From: Pseudomonas lini
GTDB lineage: Bacteria; Pseudomonadota; Gammaproteobacteria; Pseudomonadales; Pseudomonadaceae
NCBI RefSeq assembly: GCF_001042905.1
Contig: NZ_JYLB01000001.1
Location: 620,001 to 684,000 of the forward strand
Direction of reading: 5' to 3'
DNA length: 64,000 nt
Part shown: positions 34,068 through 43,729 of the stretch, piece after piece
How positions within the stretch are numbered: the first letter of the stretch is position 1
Layout of the letters: every line of letters starts with the position of its first letter
The notes under the pieces: generated by a model
Told to the model about the DNA's origin: nothing
Seen by the model: the letters and a program-made list of their open reading frames with translations, nothing else
Databases searched by the model: none
Made by a program: the position numbers and the translations under genes

Positions 34068-35597
34068 ATGGCATTAATAAGTGAGGCGACACACCGCGGA
34101 GCGAGATCAAAACGTTGGTTAGGCCTAAGCGTGCTGATGCTGCCTGTGTTGCTGGTGACAGTTGATAATACGGTGCTTGGATTCGCGCTACCAAAAATTG
34201 CCGAGGCCCTGCGTCCAAGCGCTAGCCAGCAGTTGTGGATGATCGATGCTTATTCGCTGGTCTTGGCGGGATTGCTGGTGTCGATGGGCAGTCTGGGAGA
34301 TCGAATCGGTCATCGTAAGTTGTTGCTGGCCGGGTCTTTGGGTTTTGCCATTGTGTCGGTGCTAACCGCGTATTCCGATACCGCCACGCAACTGATTGCC
34401 GGGCGAGCTTGTATGGGCGTTTTCGGTGCAATGCTGATGCCCTCAACGTTGGCGTTGATACGTTCGGTGTTCGAGGATCGAGAAGAACGCAGGCTAGCAG
34501 TCGCGATCTGGGCAACGACGTTGACGGTCGGCTCGGCACTCGGTCCTTTGGTGGGCGGGGTATTGCTGGAGTTTTTCAGTTGGGGGTCGATTTTCCTGTT
34601 GGCGGTGCCCGTGTTGGTGCCACTGCTGGTATTGGGGCCATTGTTGTTGCCCGAATCCGAGCGAGATGCTTCAGGACCGTTGGATCCGATAAGCATCCTG
34701 CAATCGATGGTAGCCCTTGGTGCCATTGTTTATGGCATTAAACACAGCGCCAGTAATGGTATCGACTGGATGGCGCTGACAACATTTGCAGTAGGCGCAG
34801 TTGCAGGCAGGATGTTTGTGCGTCGACAGTTACGTCTGCCAGTGCCGTTGATGGACCTGAGTTTGTTCCGCAGTGGCACCTTTAGCGGCTCTGTCGCGAT
34901 TAATTTGATGAGTCTCGCGTTTCTCGTCGGTTTCGTATTCTTTACCACTCAGTTCCTGCAGATCGTTCTTCAGATGTCGCCCTTGAGTGCTAGCCTCGCG
35001 TTGGTCCCAGGTCAGATCATGGCGATTGTAGTGGGAATGGCGGTCGTGCCTGTTGCACAGCGATTACAGGTGCATGTGCTGATACCGATTTTGATGGCGT
35101 TTGCTGGAACGGCGTTTTTGCTGGTCGCCAGCATGGGAAGTAGCCTGACCGTTCTAGTGGTGTCTTTTGCCTTGCTGAACATTGGCGTGGGCGCGATCGC
35201 GACGGTGTCCAATGATGTGATTTTGTCAGCCGCACCACCAGCAAAGGCTGGCGCCGCGTCGGCCATTAGCGAAACGGCCTATGAAGTGGGCGTAGTTTTG
35301 GGGACGACAGTGCTCGGCGGTCTCGTCACTGCCCACTATCGCGGTGCATTGCAGCTTCCGGGGTTTCTGACCGAAGTGCAGATGATTCTGGCGAGTGAAA
35401 CGCTATCTGGCGCCCATCATGTGGCGGCAGACTTGTCGGGTGATCAAGCAAGAGAATTGATGACGCAGGCGGGAAGGGCATTCGAAGGTGGGATTAGTTT
35501 GGTTTCGTGGGTGACGTTCGGCTTGGCACTCATGGCGATTTTGATTGCTTGGCGCACTCTGCGGACACCAAAAACGCAATCTGCAAAGGGCCATTGA
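34068..35597 (+). CDS. DHA2-family MFS drug exporter (SmvA/EmrB/QacA type)
   Basis: A 509-residue protein with 14 predicted membrane helices. DHA2 motifs are VTVDNTVLGFALPKIAEAL (motif D1), GSLGDRIGHRKLLLAG (motif A) and GSALGPLVGGVLLEFFSWGS (motif C). Closest in style to SmvA, which exports quaternary ammonium compounds and dyes. Its base composition is lower in GC than the neighbours, suggesting acquisition. It has AAGGAG as SD and a terminator-like hairpin in its leader. No adjacent TetR repressor is present, unlike most smvA loci. Confidence 0.9.
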   Translation: MALISEATHRGARSKRWLGLSVLMLPVLLVTVDNTVLGFALPKIAEALRPSASQQLWMIDAYSLVLAGLLVSMGSLGDRIGHRKLLLAGSLGFAIVSVLTAYSDTATQLIAGRACMGVFGAMLMPSTLALIRSVFEDREERRLAVAIWATTLTVGSALGPLVGGVLLEFFSWGSIFLLAVPVLVPLLVLGPLLLPESERDASGPLDPISILQSMVALGAIVYGIKHSASNGIDWMALTTFAVGAVAGRMFVRRQLRLPVPLMDLSLFRSGTFSGSVAINLMSLAFLVGFVFFTTQFLQIVLQMSPLSASLALVPGQIMAIVVGMAVVPVAQRLQVHVLIPILMAFAGTAFLLVASMGSSLTVLVVSFALLNIGVGAIATVSNDVILSAAPPAKAGAASAISETAYEVGVVLGTTVLGGLVTAHYRGALQLPGFLTEVQMILASETLSGAHHVAADLSGDQARELMTQAGRAFEGGISLVSWVTFGLALMAILIAWRTLRTPKTQSAKGH

Positions 35598-35703
35598 TCG
35601 AAAGCGGAGGTTGGGCCGCGCATCGCACGGCCCGAGCATTTCAGCGCAAAGCTTGATCCACGGCCGCCCGCAGGTATGCTGGTGACCTGCCAAGGAGATA
35701 GAA

Positions 35704-37062
35704 ATGGCCTACGATTTTGACCTTTATGTGATTGGTGCCGGTTCCGGTGGTGTGCGGGCTGCGCGGTTTGCGGCCGGTTTTGGCGCGAAAGTCGCCGTGG
35801 CCGAGAGCCGCTATCTGGGCGGTACGTGCGTGAACGTCGGCTGCGTGCCGAAAAAATTGCTGGTCTACGGCGCGCACTTCGCCGAAGACTTCGAGCAGTC
35901 GCAAGGTTTTGGCTGGACCCCGGGTGAGGCGAAGTTCGACTGGGCGACGCTGATCGCCAACAAGGATCGCGAGATCAATCGCCTGAACGGCATCTATCGC
36001 AATCTGCTGGTCAACAGCGGCGTGACCTTGCATGAGGGGCACGCGAAAATCGTCGATCCGCATACCATCGAGTTCGATGGCAAACGCTACACCGCCAAAA
36101 ATATCCTGATTGCTACCGGTGGCTGGCCGCAGATCCCGGAGATTCCGGGGCACGAGCACGCGATCAGTTCCAACCAGGCGTTCTTCCTTAAAGAGCTGCC
36201 AAAGCGCGTTCTGGTGGTTGGTGGTGGTTACATTGCGGTGGAGTTTGCCGGGATTTTCCACGGGCTGGGTGCCGAGACCACGCTGCTGTATCGCGGTGAT
36301 CTGTTCCTACGCGGCTTTGATGGCGCGGTGCGCAAACATTTGCAGGAAGAGCTGACCAAACGCGGCATGGACCTGCAATTCAATGCCGACATCGAGCGCA
36401 TCGACAAGCAAGCCGATGGCAGCCTGACAGCCACGCTCAAAGACGGTCGTAAGCTGGAGGCAGACTGCGTGTTCTACGCCACCGGTCGGCGTCCGATGCT
36501 CGACAACCTGGGGCTGGAAAACACCGGCGTCAAACTCGACAAGAAAGGGTTTGTCGAAGTCGATGAGCAGTATCAAACCGCAGAGCCATCGATCCTGGCC
36601 CTAGGCGATGTGATCGGGCGAGTACAGCTCACGCCGGTCGCTCTGGCCGAAGGCATGGCCGTGGCGCGACGCTTGTTCAAGCCCGAGCAATATCGCCCGG
36701 TGGATTACAAGATGATCCCGACCGCCGTCTTCAGCTTGCCGAACATTGGCACTGTCGGCCTGACCGAGGAAGAGGCGCGAGAGGCCGGGCACGATGTGGT
36801 GATCTTCGAAAGCCGTTTCCGGCCAATGAAGCTGACCCTGACCGAATGCCAGGAACGCACCTTGATGAAGCTTGTGGTGGACGCCAAGACTGACAAAGTC
36901 TTGGGCTGCCACATGGTCGGTCCAGAGGCCGGCGAGATCGTGCAAGGATTGGCGATTGCGCTGAAGGCGGGCGCGACCAAGCGTGATTTCGACGAAACCA
37001 TCGGCGTGCATCCGACGGCCGCCGAAGAGTTCGTCACTATGCGTACGCCAGTCGCGGGTTAA
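35704..37062 (+). CDS. gorA: glutathione-disulfide reductase
   Basis: The enzyme is 452 residues. It reduces GSSG with NADPH. The FAD motif is [17 protein letters not shown], the redox-active disulfide lies in [14 protein letters not shown] (C42/C47), the NADPH motif is [15 protein letters not shown] with downstream arginine, and the C-terminal catalytic His-Glu is in [13 protein letters not shown]. The SD is AAGGAGAT. Its 3' end overlaps that of the KfrA-like gene by 4 bases (convergent). Confidence 0.96.
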   Translation: MAYDFDLYVIGAGSGGVRAARFAAGFGAKVAVAESRYLGGTCVNVGCVPKKLLVYGAHFAEDFEQSQGFGWTPGEAKFDWATLIANKDREINRLNGIYRNLLVNSGVTLHEGHAKIVDPHTIEFDGKRYTAKNILIATGGWPQIPEIPGHEHAISSNQAFFLKELPKRVLVVGGGYIAVEFAGIFHGLGAETTLLYRGDLFLRGFDGAVRKHLQEELTKRGMDLQFNADIERIDKQADGSLTATLKDGRKLEADCVFYATGRRPMLDNLGLENTGVKLDKKGFVEVDEQYQTAEPSILALGDVIGRVQLTPVALAEGMAVARRLFKPEQYRPVDYKMIPTAVFSLPNIGTVGLTEEEAREAGHDVVIFESRFRPMKLTLTECQERTLMKLVVDAKTDKVLGCHMVGPEAGEIVQGLAIALKAGATKRDFDETIGVHPTAAEEFVTMRTPVAG

Positions 37063-38078
37063 TCGTCCTTATGCGAGGCTGATGCGTCTGGCTCTGTCGC
37101 AACGGCAGCGGCCAGGCGCGCACTTTCATCGAGGCTTGCCTGCAACTTGATCAGTTCAACTTCCAGCGCTTTGTTGATGTGCGACTGTTCATCGATGTTC
37201 TGCTTGAGTGACTGGCTTTCCAGCATGGCAATGCGCAAGCGTTCCTGGAGGAGGGTGCGCTCGCTGTCGATACGGTTGACCTGTTCCAGCAGCTGATCCT
37301 GTCGGCTGTTGGTGTGCTTGAGTTGCTCTTGCGACAGGCTCAACTCGCGCAGCGTTCCGCGGTTTTCCGTCAACAAGCGCTCGTTGTCGCGATGCAATTG
37401 GGTGATTTCATCCTGGCGTACCAGTGCGCTTTGCTGCGCCTGACGCAACTCCATCTGAATCTGCTGCACCTGACCTTCGTGGCGGCGCTGTTCCTGCTCG
37501 CGCTGGTCTTTGACGGCGTTGCGGTAGTGTTCCAGTGCCTCGCGGGCATGCAGGTGCTTTTCTTCCAGTGAGCGGATCTGCTCGTCCTTGTCCTGCAAAC
37601 GTAATTCGAAATCTGCCAACGCCTGATTCAGTCCGGCGTTGCGGGTTTGCTCGCTTTGCAGCATGGAGCGGGTGTCTTGCAGTTCTGCCGATTCCTGAGT
37701 CAGCGCCAGGCTTTGAATTTCGTATTGCTGGTGCAATTCGGTATTGGCCTCGCGGGCCTCGTGCAACTGGGTTTCCAGCTCTTTTCGTTGTTGCTCGAAC
37801 TGTGCGCGCGCCTGGTCGATGGGTTCTTGCGCCTGTTCTTTCAGGCGTTGCGCCAGGCGCGACACCAGACTTGTGAGCTCATCATCGATAGGTTCGGAAG
37901 GCGCTTGCTCGGGCTCGGCGCCGTCATCGAGCTCCTTCATATAGCGATGGATTGTGGTTTTTGAACCGGTATTGCCCATCTCGATCCGCACCGCATCAAT
38001 GCTCGGGTGTTCGCCCCGGGCGAGGATTGCCGAGCGTGCCGCCTGCACCAGTGCCTTGTTTACGCCGCCACGTGCCAT
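37059..38078 (-). CDS. KfrA-like DNA-binding coiled-coil protein
   Basis: A 339-residue protein. Residues 1-60 are a KfrA_N-type DNA-binding domain ([36 protein letters not shown]); residues 70-325 are an almost continuous coiled coil rich in Gln, Glu and Arg. KfrA proteins of plasmids bind operator repeats and form filaments. Here the gene is chromosomal and divergent from a tyrosine recombinase, with a GTGGTAC/GTACCAC operator in between. It may control or organise the recombinase. Confidence 0.87.
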   Translation of the reverse strand: MARGGVNKALVQAARSAILARGEHPSIDAVRIEMGNTGSKTTIHRYMKELDDGAEPEQAPSEPIDDELTSLVSRLAQRLKEQAQEPIDQARAQFEQQRKELETQLHEAREANTELHQQYEIQSLALTQESAELQDTRSMLQSEQTRNAGLNQALADFELRLQDKDEQIRSLEEKHLHAREALEHYRNAVKDQREQEQRRHEGQVQQIQMELRQAQQSALVRQDEITQLHRDNERLLTENRGTLRELSLSQEQLKHTNSRQDQLLEQVNRIDSERTLLQERLRIAMLESQSLKQNIDEQSHINKALEVELIKLQASLDESARLAAAVATEPDASASHKDD

Positions 38079-38101
38079 GTGTTCTCCTACGATTTGATAC
38101 T

Positions 38102-38134
38102 GTGGTACGTACCACTAATATGCGCAATGTACCA
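38102..38134. promoter_or_regulatory. palindromic operator between the KfrA-like and recombinase genes
   Basis: GTGGTACGTACCAC (38102-38115) is a perfect 14-bp palindrome, with a third half-site GTACCA at 38129-38134. It lies within 60 bases of the KfrA-like start and fits an autoregulatory KfrA site. Confidence 0.6.
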
Positions 38135-38255
38135 TGATATGAATAGAGTTTAAATTCTGTGATTTATCATGCGGGATATACTGGTATTACCCCGTGTGAT
38201 GCGCTGTAATCCGGGTTTCGCCCGCCAGAGCGGTACGTTTTCGAGAGCTGAGCCC

Positions 38256-39194
38256 ATGACTGATCTGGATCGCTACCTGCAAGCCGCCACGCGCGACAAC
38301 ACCCGTCGCAGCTATCGTGCGGCCATCGAGCATTTCGAAGTCAGTTGGGGCGGGTTCTTGCCGGCGACCGGCGATAGCGTGGCGCGCTATCTCGTGGCTC
38401 ACGCAGGTGTGCTGTCGATCAATACCTTGAAGTTGCGCTTGTCCGCGTTGGCGCAATGGCACAACAGTCAGGGTTTCGCCGATCCCACCAAGGCGCCCGT
38501 TGTACGCAAAGTGTTCAAGGGCATTCGCGCGCTGCATCCGGCGCAGGAGAAACAGGCGGAGCCGTTGCAGCTTCAGCATCTGGAACAAGTGGTTGCCTGG
38601 CTGGAGCAAGAAGCGCAAACCGCCAAGGCGCAGGGTGATCAACCGGGATTGCTGCGGGCACGGCGCGACACGGCGCTGATCCTGCTGGGCTTTTGGCGCG
38701 GTTTCCGTAGCGATGAGTTGTGCCGCGTGCAGATTGAACATGTGCGGGCCAGCGCCGGCTCAGGCATCACCCTCTACCTGCCTCGCAGCAAGAGCGACCG
38801 CGAGAACCTCGGCCAGACTTACCAGACGCCGGCCTTACAGCGCCTGTGCCCGGTGCAGGCCTACATCGAATGGATCACTGAAGCAGCGTTGGTCCGCGGG
38901 CCGGTGTTCCGGGGTATCGACCGCTGGGGCCATTTGAGCGAGGAGGGCTTGCACGCCAATAGCGTGATCCCGTTGTTGCGCCAAGCCCTGGAGCGCGCCG
39001 GCATTGCGGCCGAGCACTACACCAGTCACTCCTTGCGTCGTGGCTTTGCCACCTGGGCCCATCAGAGCGGTTGGGATTTGAAGTCGTTGATGAATTACGT
39101 GGGCTGGAAGGATATGAAGTCGGCCATGCGCTATGTTGAAGCCAGCCCGTTTCTCGGGATGACCCGTATCGCTGAAAAGCCGTTGGCGCCGTAG
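38256..39194 (+). CDS. tyrosine recombinase/integrase
   Basis: A 312-residue enzyme with an N-terminal SAM-like core-binding domain (DNTRRSYRAAIEHFEVSWGG) and a catalytic domain holding R151 (GFRSDEL), H258-x-x-R261 (HSLRRGFAT), W284 (YVGWKDM) and the nucleophile Y293 (AMRYVEA). All catalytic positions are intact. It is not next to a tRNA or phage genes and is bounded by core genes gorA and ahpC, so it seems to be a resident recombinase rather than part of a mobile element. The DNA target is unknown. Confidence 0.9.
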   Translation: MTDLDRYLQAATRDNTRRSYRAAIEHFEVSWGGFLPATGDSVARYLVAHAGVLSINTLKLRLSALAQWHNSQGFADPTKAPVVRKVFKGIRALHPAQEKQAEPLQLQHLEQVVAWLEQEAQTAKAQGDQPGLLRARRDTALILLGFWRGFRSDELCRVQIEHVRASAGSGITLYLPRSKSDRENLGQTYQTPALQRLCPVQAYIEWITEAALVRGPVFRGIDRWGHLSEEGLHANSVIPLLRQALERAGIAAEHYTSHSLRRGFATWAHQSGWDLKSLMNYVGWKDMKSAMRYVEASPFLGMTRIAEKPLAP

Positions 39195-39332
39195 ATCACG
39201 TTTTCTTCTATTAATACTGTCGGCTAATAGCGAAAACCAATCAGCAGCATCAGGTTTGCCAATGAGCCAACCGGCGATCGACTGGGTAGGATTCACCTCA
39301 TCAACTTCTTAACCCCTGACGGAGAGTCATCG

Positions 39333-39896
39333 ATGCCTATCATCAACAGCCAAGTTAAACCGTTCAAAGCTGACGCCTTTAAAAATGGCGACTTCGTAAA
39401 AGTGTCGGACGCTGACCTGAAAGGCAAGTGGTCTGTCGTGTTCTTCTACCCAGCTGACTTCACCTTCGTCTGCCCGACCGAACTGGAAGACCTGGCTGAC
39501 AACTACGCCGAGTTCCAGAAGCTGGGCGTCGAAATCTACAGCGTTTCCACCGATACCCACTTTGCCCACGCTGCCTGGCACAACACTTCGCCAGCGATCG
39601 GCAAAATCCAGTACACCATGATCGGCGACCCGACTCACGCTATCTCCCGCAACTTCGACGTGCTGATCGAAGAAGCAGGTCTGGCTGACCGTGGCACCTT
39701 CGTGATCAACCCTGAAGGCCAGATCAAAATCGTTGAACTCAACGACGGCGGTGTAGGTCGTGACGCTTCCGAGCTGCTGCGCAAAATCAAGGCTGCCCAG
39801 TACGTTGCTGCTCACCCAGGCCAGGTTTGCCCAGCCAAGTGGAAAGAAGGCGAGGCCACTCTCGCTCCGTCTCTGGACCTGGTCGGCAAGATCTAA
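39333..39896 (+). CDS. ahpC: alkyl hydroperoxide reductase subunit C (peroxiredoxin)
   Basis: A 187-residue typical 2-Cys peroxiredoxin with peroxidatic C47 (FTFVCPTE) and resolving C166 (GQVCPAKW). It reduces hydrogen peroxide and organic peroxides and is recycled by AhpF. It is highly conserved with optimised codons, a sign of strong expression. A clear GGAG SD precedes the ATG. An internal terminator separates it from ahpF. Confidence 0.97.
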   Translation: MPIINSQVKPFKADAFKNGDFVKVSDADLKGKWSVVFFYPADFTFVCPTELEDLADNYAEFQKLGVEIYSVSTDTHFAHAAWHNTSPAIGKIQYTMIGDPTHAISRNFDVLIEEAGLADRGTFVINPEGQIKIVELNDGGVGRDASELLRKIKAAQYVAAHPGQVCPAKWKEGEATLAPSLDLVGKI

Positions 39897-39959
39897 GTCT
39901 GTGACGCGCTTCATCAGGGCGGCACTCCGCACCTCCTAAGTAAGCTGCACCGCCCTCAA

Positions 39960-39994
39960 AAACGCCCGGGCGAGATTCGCTCGGGCGTTTTTTT
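39960..39994 (+). terminator. terminator between ahpC and ahpF
   Basis: AACGCCC..GCGA/TCGC..GGGCGTT stem with a GAT loop and T-rich tail. It would reduce transcription into ahpF, giving more AhpC than AhpF. Confidence 0.85.
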
Positions 39995-40025
39995 ATGTCT
40001 TATGATTAAAAAGGAAATCGCCCGT

Positions 40026-41588
40026 ATGTTGGACGCCAATCTTAAAGCCCAGTTGAAATCGTACCTGGAACGGGTCACCCAGCCGATCGAGATCGTTGCC
40101 TCCCTCGACGACGGTGCGAAATCCCAGGAAATGCTCGCATTACTCAAAGACGTTGCCAGTCTTTCCAACCAGATTACGTTGCTCGACAACGGTAACGATG
40201 CGCGTAAACCATCGTTCTCGATCAACCGCCCAGGGGCCGATATCAGCCTGCGTTTCGCCGGTATCCCAATGGGCCACGAATTCACATCCCTGGTGCTGGC
40301 CTTGCTGCAAGTCGGCGGCCACCCTTCGAAAGCCAGTGTTGAAGTGATCGAACAGATTCGTTCGCTCAAAGGCGAGTTCAGCTTCGAGACTTACTTCTCG
40401 CTGTCCTGCCAGAACTGCCCGGACGTGGTCCAGGCATTGAACCTGATGGCTGTGCTGAACCCGAACATCCGCCACGTCGCCATCGACGGCGCGCTGTTTC
40501 AGGCTGAAGTCGACGAGCGCCAGATCATGGCCGTGCCAAGCATTTACCTGAACGGCATCAACTTCGGCCAGGGCCGCATGGGTCTGGAAGAGATTCTCGC
40601 CAAGATCGACACCAGCGGCATCGAGCGTCAGGCCGAGAAAATCAGCGCCAAAGAAGCTTTTGACGTATTGGTCGTCGGCGGTGGCCCGGCCGGTGCTTCG
40701 GCGGCGATCTACGCTGCTCGTAAAGGCATTCGCACCGGTGTGGCGGCTGAACGTTTTGGTGGTCAGGTGCTCGACACCATGGCCATCGAGAACTTCATCT
40801 CCGTGCAGGAAACCGAAGGGCCGAAACTGGCTGTGGCACTGGAAGAACACGTCAAGCAGTACGACGTGGACATCATGAACCTGCAACGCGCCGACAAGCT
40901 GGTGCCGGGAAAAAATGGCGAACTGCACGAAATCCATTTCACCAGCGGCGCCTCTTTGAAAGCCAAGACCGTAATTTTGGCGACCGGTGCAAGGTGGCGT
41001 GAAATGAACGTTCCCGGTGAGCAGCAATACCGCAACAAGGGCGTGGCGTACTGCCCGCACTGTGACGGTCCACTGTTCAAAGGCAAGCGTGTGGCGGTGA
41101 TCGGCGGCGGTAACTCCGGCGTCGAAGCGGCCATCGACCTGGCCGGTATCGTGTCCCACGTGACCCTGCTGGAATTCGACGTACAACTGCGTGCCGACGC
41201 GGTGTTGCAGCGCAAGTTGCACAGCCTGCCAAACGTCACCGTGATCACCAGTGCGCAAACCACTGAAGTGACCGGCGATGACCAAAAGGTCAACGGCCTG
41301 CGCTACAAGGATCGTCAGTCGGACGAGTTGCGCACTGTCGAGCTGGAAGGGATCTTCGTGCAGATCGGTCTGCTGCCTAACACCGATTGGCTCAAAGGCA
41401 CCATCGAGCTGTCGCCGCGCGGCGAGATCATCGTCGATGCTCGTGGTGAAACGTCGATGCCTGGCGTGTTCGCAGCCGGTGACGTGACCACAGTGCCGTA
41501 CAAGCAGATTGTGATTGCGGTAGGCGAGGGCGCCAAGGCTTCCCTGAGCGCATTCGATCACCTGATCCGCACATCGGCGCCTGCATAA
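40026..41588 (+). CDS. ahpF: alkyl hydroperoxide reductase subunit F
   Basis: A 520-residue flavoprotein disulfide reductase that passes electrons from NADH to AhpC. The N-terminal double thioredoxin-fold domain has the C128-Q-N-C131 disulfide (LSCQNCPD). The thioredoxin-reductase-like part has [17 protein letters not shown] (FAD), the second redox site CPHCDGP near residue 345, and [15 protein letters not shown] (NADH). The ATG at 40026 gives the normal N-terminus [13 protein letters not shown]. Confidence 0.96.
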   Translation: MLDANLKAQLKSYLERVTQPIEIVASLDDGAKSQEMLALLKDVASLSNQITLLDNGNDARKPSFSINRPGADISLRFAGIPMGHEFTSLVLALLQVGGHPSKASVEVIEQIRSLKGEFSFETYFSLSCQNCPDVVQALNLMAVLNPNIRHVAIDGALFQAEVDERQIMAVPSIYLNGINFGQGRMGLEEILAKIDTSGIERQAEKISAKEAFDVLVVGGGPAGASAAIYAARKGIRTGVAAERFGGQVLDTMAIENFISVQETEGPKLAVALEEHVKQYDVDIMNLQRADKLVPGKNGELHEIHFTSGASLKAKTVILATGARWREMNVPGEQQYRNKGVAYCPHCDGPLFKGKRVAVIGGGNSGVEAAIDLAGIVSHVTLLEFDVQLRADAVLQRKLHSLPNVTVITSAQTTEVTGDDQKVNGLRYKDRQSDELRTVELEGIFVQIGLLPNTDWLKGTIELSPRGEIIVDARGETSMPGVFAAGDVTTVPYKQIVIAVGEGAKASLSAFDHLIRTSAPA

Positions 41589-41606
41589 GCGCCGACGCTG
41601 AAAACA

Positions 41607-41638
41607 CAAAACCCCATGAGCGATCATGGGGTTTTTTG
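41607..41638 (+). terminator. terminator of ahpF
   Basis: AAAACCCCATGA/TCATGGGGTTTT stem with a GCGA loop followed by T-rich sequence, 20 bases beyond the stop. Confidence 0.9.
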
Positions 41639-41654
41639 TGTCTTGCACATTCCC

Positions 41655-41748
41655 AATGTGGGAGCGGGCTTGCTCGCGAAAGCGGTGTGTCATTCACCGG
41701 TGATGCTGGCTGACAGTCCGCCTTCGCGAGCAAGCCCGCTCCCACAGG
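41655..41748. repeat. REP doublet, GTGGGAGCGGGCTTGCTCGC family
   Basis: Inverted REP arms lie between the convergent ahpF and gloA genes. Confidence 0.9.
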
Positions 41749-41764
41749 GGATCTGCGGTGGGGC

Positions 41765-42286
41765 TTACATCGGTGCAGGCTGAATGATCTCGACCCAGTA
41801 ACCATCCGGGTCCTTGATGAAGGCCAGGCTCTTCATGCGACCGTCGTTCAAGCGTTTCTGGAAATCGCAGCCCAGCGCTTCGAAGCGTTCGCATGCCGCG
41901 CGAATATCTGGCACCGAAATGCAGATATGGCCGAAGCCGCGAGGGTCGGTGTTGCCATTGTGATAGGCGAAATCCGCGTCGTTCTCGGTGCCGTGGTTGT
42001 GAGTCAGTTCGAGAATGCCGGGGATCGATTTCATCCACTCGGTGCGAGCCGCGGCATCGGCCGGGATCTGGTTTTTATCGACCAGCGCCAGGAAATACAG
42101 GCTGAACTCGGCTTCCGGGAAATCGCGTTTTTCCACCAGCGAAAAACCCAGGACACGAGTGTAGAAATCCAGCGACTGGGTGATGTCCTTGACCCGCAAC
42201 ATGGTGTGGTTGAAAACAAATTTCTGGGTGGCGATGTCGGGTTGGGCGGTTACACCGGGAAATGTATTGAGTTCGTGCAGGCTCAT
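41765..42286 (-). CDS. gloA: glyoxalase I (lactoylglutathione lyase)
   Basis: The protein is 173 residues. It converts the methylglyoxal-glutathione adduct to S-lactoylglutathione. The metal ligands are all present: H27 (FNHTMLRVKD), E93 (GILELTHNHG), H120 (GFGHICISV) and E166 (YWVEII). The length and the insert NGNTDPRGFGH are typical of the longer, zinc-type glyoxalase I class. The ATG at 42286 follows GGAGGG. Confidence 0.95.
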   Translation of the reverse strand: MSLHELNTFPGVTAQPDIATQKFVFNHTMLRVKDITQSLDFYTRVLGFSLVEKRDFPEAEFSLYFLALVDKNQIPADAAARTEWMKSIPGILELTHNHGTENDADFAYHNGNTDPRGFGHICISVPDIRAACERFEALGCDFQKRLNDGRMKSLAFIKDPDGYWVEIIQPAPM

Positions 42287-42430
42287 GAGGCCCTCCGGGA
42301 AATTAAGCGGGGCTAAGAATACTTTCAATGATACGCAAGGGCCCCAGCATCGCCAAACCCAAACCGCAGGCTTGCCTGACAGCCGGGTGAGGCTCAGACT
42401 TTACGGCTCAATTCGTGAGTGTTCATTGCA

Positions 42431-42955
42431 ATGACCCGATTCTGTCAATCGATGTTCGTCCTGATGTGGCTGCTTTCAGGTGTTACCCCCGCTTATGCAG
42501 AGGCTCCGGTCGTGACCTGGCCAAGCGGATGGACCGTCGAGGTCGTTCCGCAAGAGGAGGCCAAGCCGCAGGTTTCCCGGCAACGCGCGGTAAAAAACGA
42601 TCAGGAGGGTACGCCGGTGATGGTGATGGAGTTGACCATGACGCAAGTGGAAACCGGTCACCAGGTGAACCTGGAAGGCGTGCTGCTGGAAATGCGCAAG
42701 TCGGTGCAAAAGGACTTTTTTCAGAGTGGGTATCAGAGCGTTTGCACTAAAATTCACCCGACTACCTTGAGCCGGCTATCGGCGCTGGAAACTACCTGCA
42801 CGATTACGCAGAATGGTCGACATGTGCTGTCTCAAACATTGGTTGCTGCGGTAGACGCCGATAAGGCCTATGTTCTTTCCTATGCGGGGCAGGCAGAGGT
42901 TTATAAGGCAAGTCAGGACGACATAGCAGCTGCTCGAAATAGCTTGAAACTTTAG
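42431..42955 (+). CDS. DUF4946 secreted protein
   Basis: A 174-residue protein with signal peptide FVLMWLLSGVTPAYA. The mature part begins EAPVVTWPSGWTVEVVPQEE and ends SYAGQAEVYKASQDDIAAAR; two cysteines (VCTKIH, TTCTITQ) can pair. This pattern matches DUF4946, a Pseudomonas periplasmic family without known function. A GTG at 42419 could add four residues. Confidence 0.78.
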   Translation: MTRFCQSMFVLMWLLSGVTPAYAEAPVVTWPSGWTVEVVPQEEAKPQVSRQRAVKNDQEGTPVMVMELTMTQVETGHQVNLEGVLLEMRKSVQKDFFQSGYQSVCTKIHPTTLSRLSALETTCTITQNGRHVLSQTLVAAVDADKAYVLSYAGQAEVYKASQDDIAAARNSLKL

Positions 42956-43086
42956 TTTGAGGGTTTGCGTATCAGTAGATTTCAGCGTGTTCGGCATTTT
43001 TTAGATAGCCAAAGGGATTAAGCATAAAGTTGGACGATATGTAACGAATTGATCGGCGACTATCGTTGCATTTAGACGCTATCCAT

Positions 43087-43116
43087 GAAAAAGCCCTGCA
43101 TTGGCAGGGCTTTTTT
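43087..43116. terminator. bidirectional terminator between the DUF4946 and silencer genes
   Basis: AAAAAGCCCTGC-attg-GCAGGGCTTTTTT has A and T runs on both sides and serves both convergent genes. Confidence 0.9.
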
Positions 43117-43130
43117 ATGATCGCGAGTGC

Positions 43131-43496
43131 TTAGCCACGCAGCCAGGAATCAACGGTGGCGGCACCGTATTGTTCCTTCCAGGCTTTCAGGCCGCGGTGG
43201 TTGCCGCCCTTGGTTTCAATCAGTTCACCGGTGTGCGGGTTCTGATAGACCTTGACCACGCGAGCGCGGCGGGTTTTAGGTGCTGCTGCCTGCTGCAGGC
43301 CGGATTTCGCCGGGTTCGGATCGAGGATGGCGATGATGTCGCGCAAGCTCTTGCCGTAGGTTTTCATCAGCCCCTGGAGCTTTTCTTCGAATTCGATTTC
43401 TTTCTTGAGCCCGGCATCGTTCTTCAGCGATTCCAACTGCTTGAGCTGTTCTTGAAGGGCCTTTTCAGCTGCACGGAATTCAGCGAGTCTGGACAA
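43131..43496 (-). CDS. MvaT/MvaU-type H-NS family xenogeneic silencer, TTG start
   Basis: A 121-residue protein. The N-terminal half is the oligomerisation coiled coil (RLAEFRAAEKALQEQLKQLE, KKEIEFEEKLQGLMKTYGKS). The C-terminal DNA-binding domain has the MvaT core YQNPHTGELIETKGGNHRGL followed by KAWKEQYGAATVDSWL. These proteins coat AT-rich foreign DNA. No ATG or GTG fits: the family's N-terminus (M-S-x-L-x-E-F/Y) aligns only with the TTG at 43496, which has GGAG 8 bases upstream. The 190 bases upstream are AT-rich, as in self-silenced promoters. Confidence 0.9.
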   Translation of the reverse strand: MSRLAEFRAAEKALQEQLKQLESLKNDAGLKKEIEFEEKLQGLMKTYGKSLRDIIAILDPNPAKSGLQQAAAPKTRRARVVKVYQNPHTGELIETKGGNHRGLKAWKEQYGAATVDSWLRG

Positions 43497-43729
43497 TATC
43501 TTTACTCCAATAGTGTGTTTGGCTGATACCAACCGCAAACAAAGCTATAAGCCAAGAGCCTTGAAGCGACTCGGTGATAATGGCTCACCTGCCAGTTCTG
43601 CACAGGTATGAAAAATTGTAGTAGTTAATTGGCCAAGAGTAAATCCTGACTTTTTCTTCATGTAACAAGAGTAGTCTTTTGATTCAATTTGGTGCGTATC
43701 ATCATGATCTCGGTGCTTAAAGTGGTTAG

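Noticed and set aside
39200..39300. OxyR site upstream of ahpC
   Set aside because: CTAT and ATAG elements occur, but their spacing does not follow the four ATAG-N7 pattern; only one half (ATAG-N7-CAAT) is plausible.
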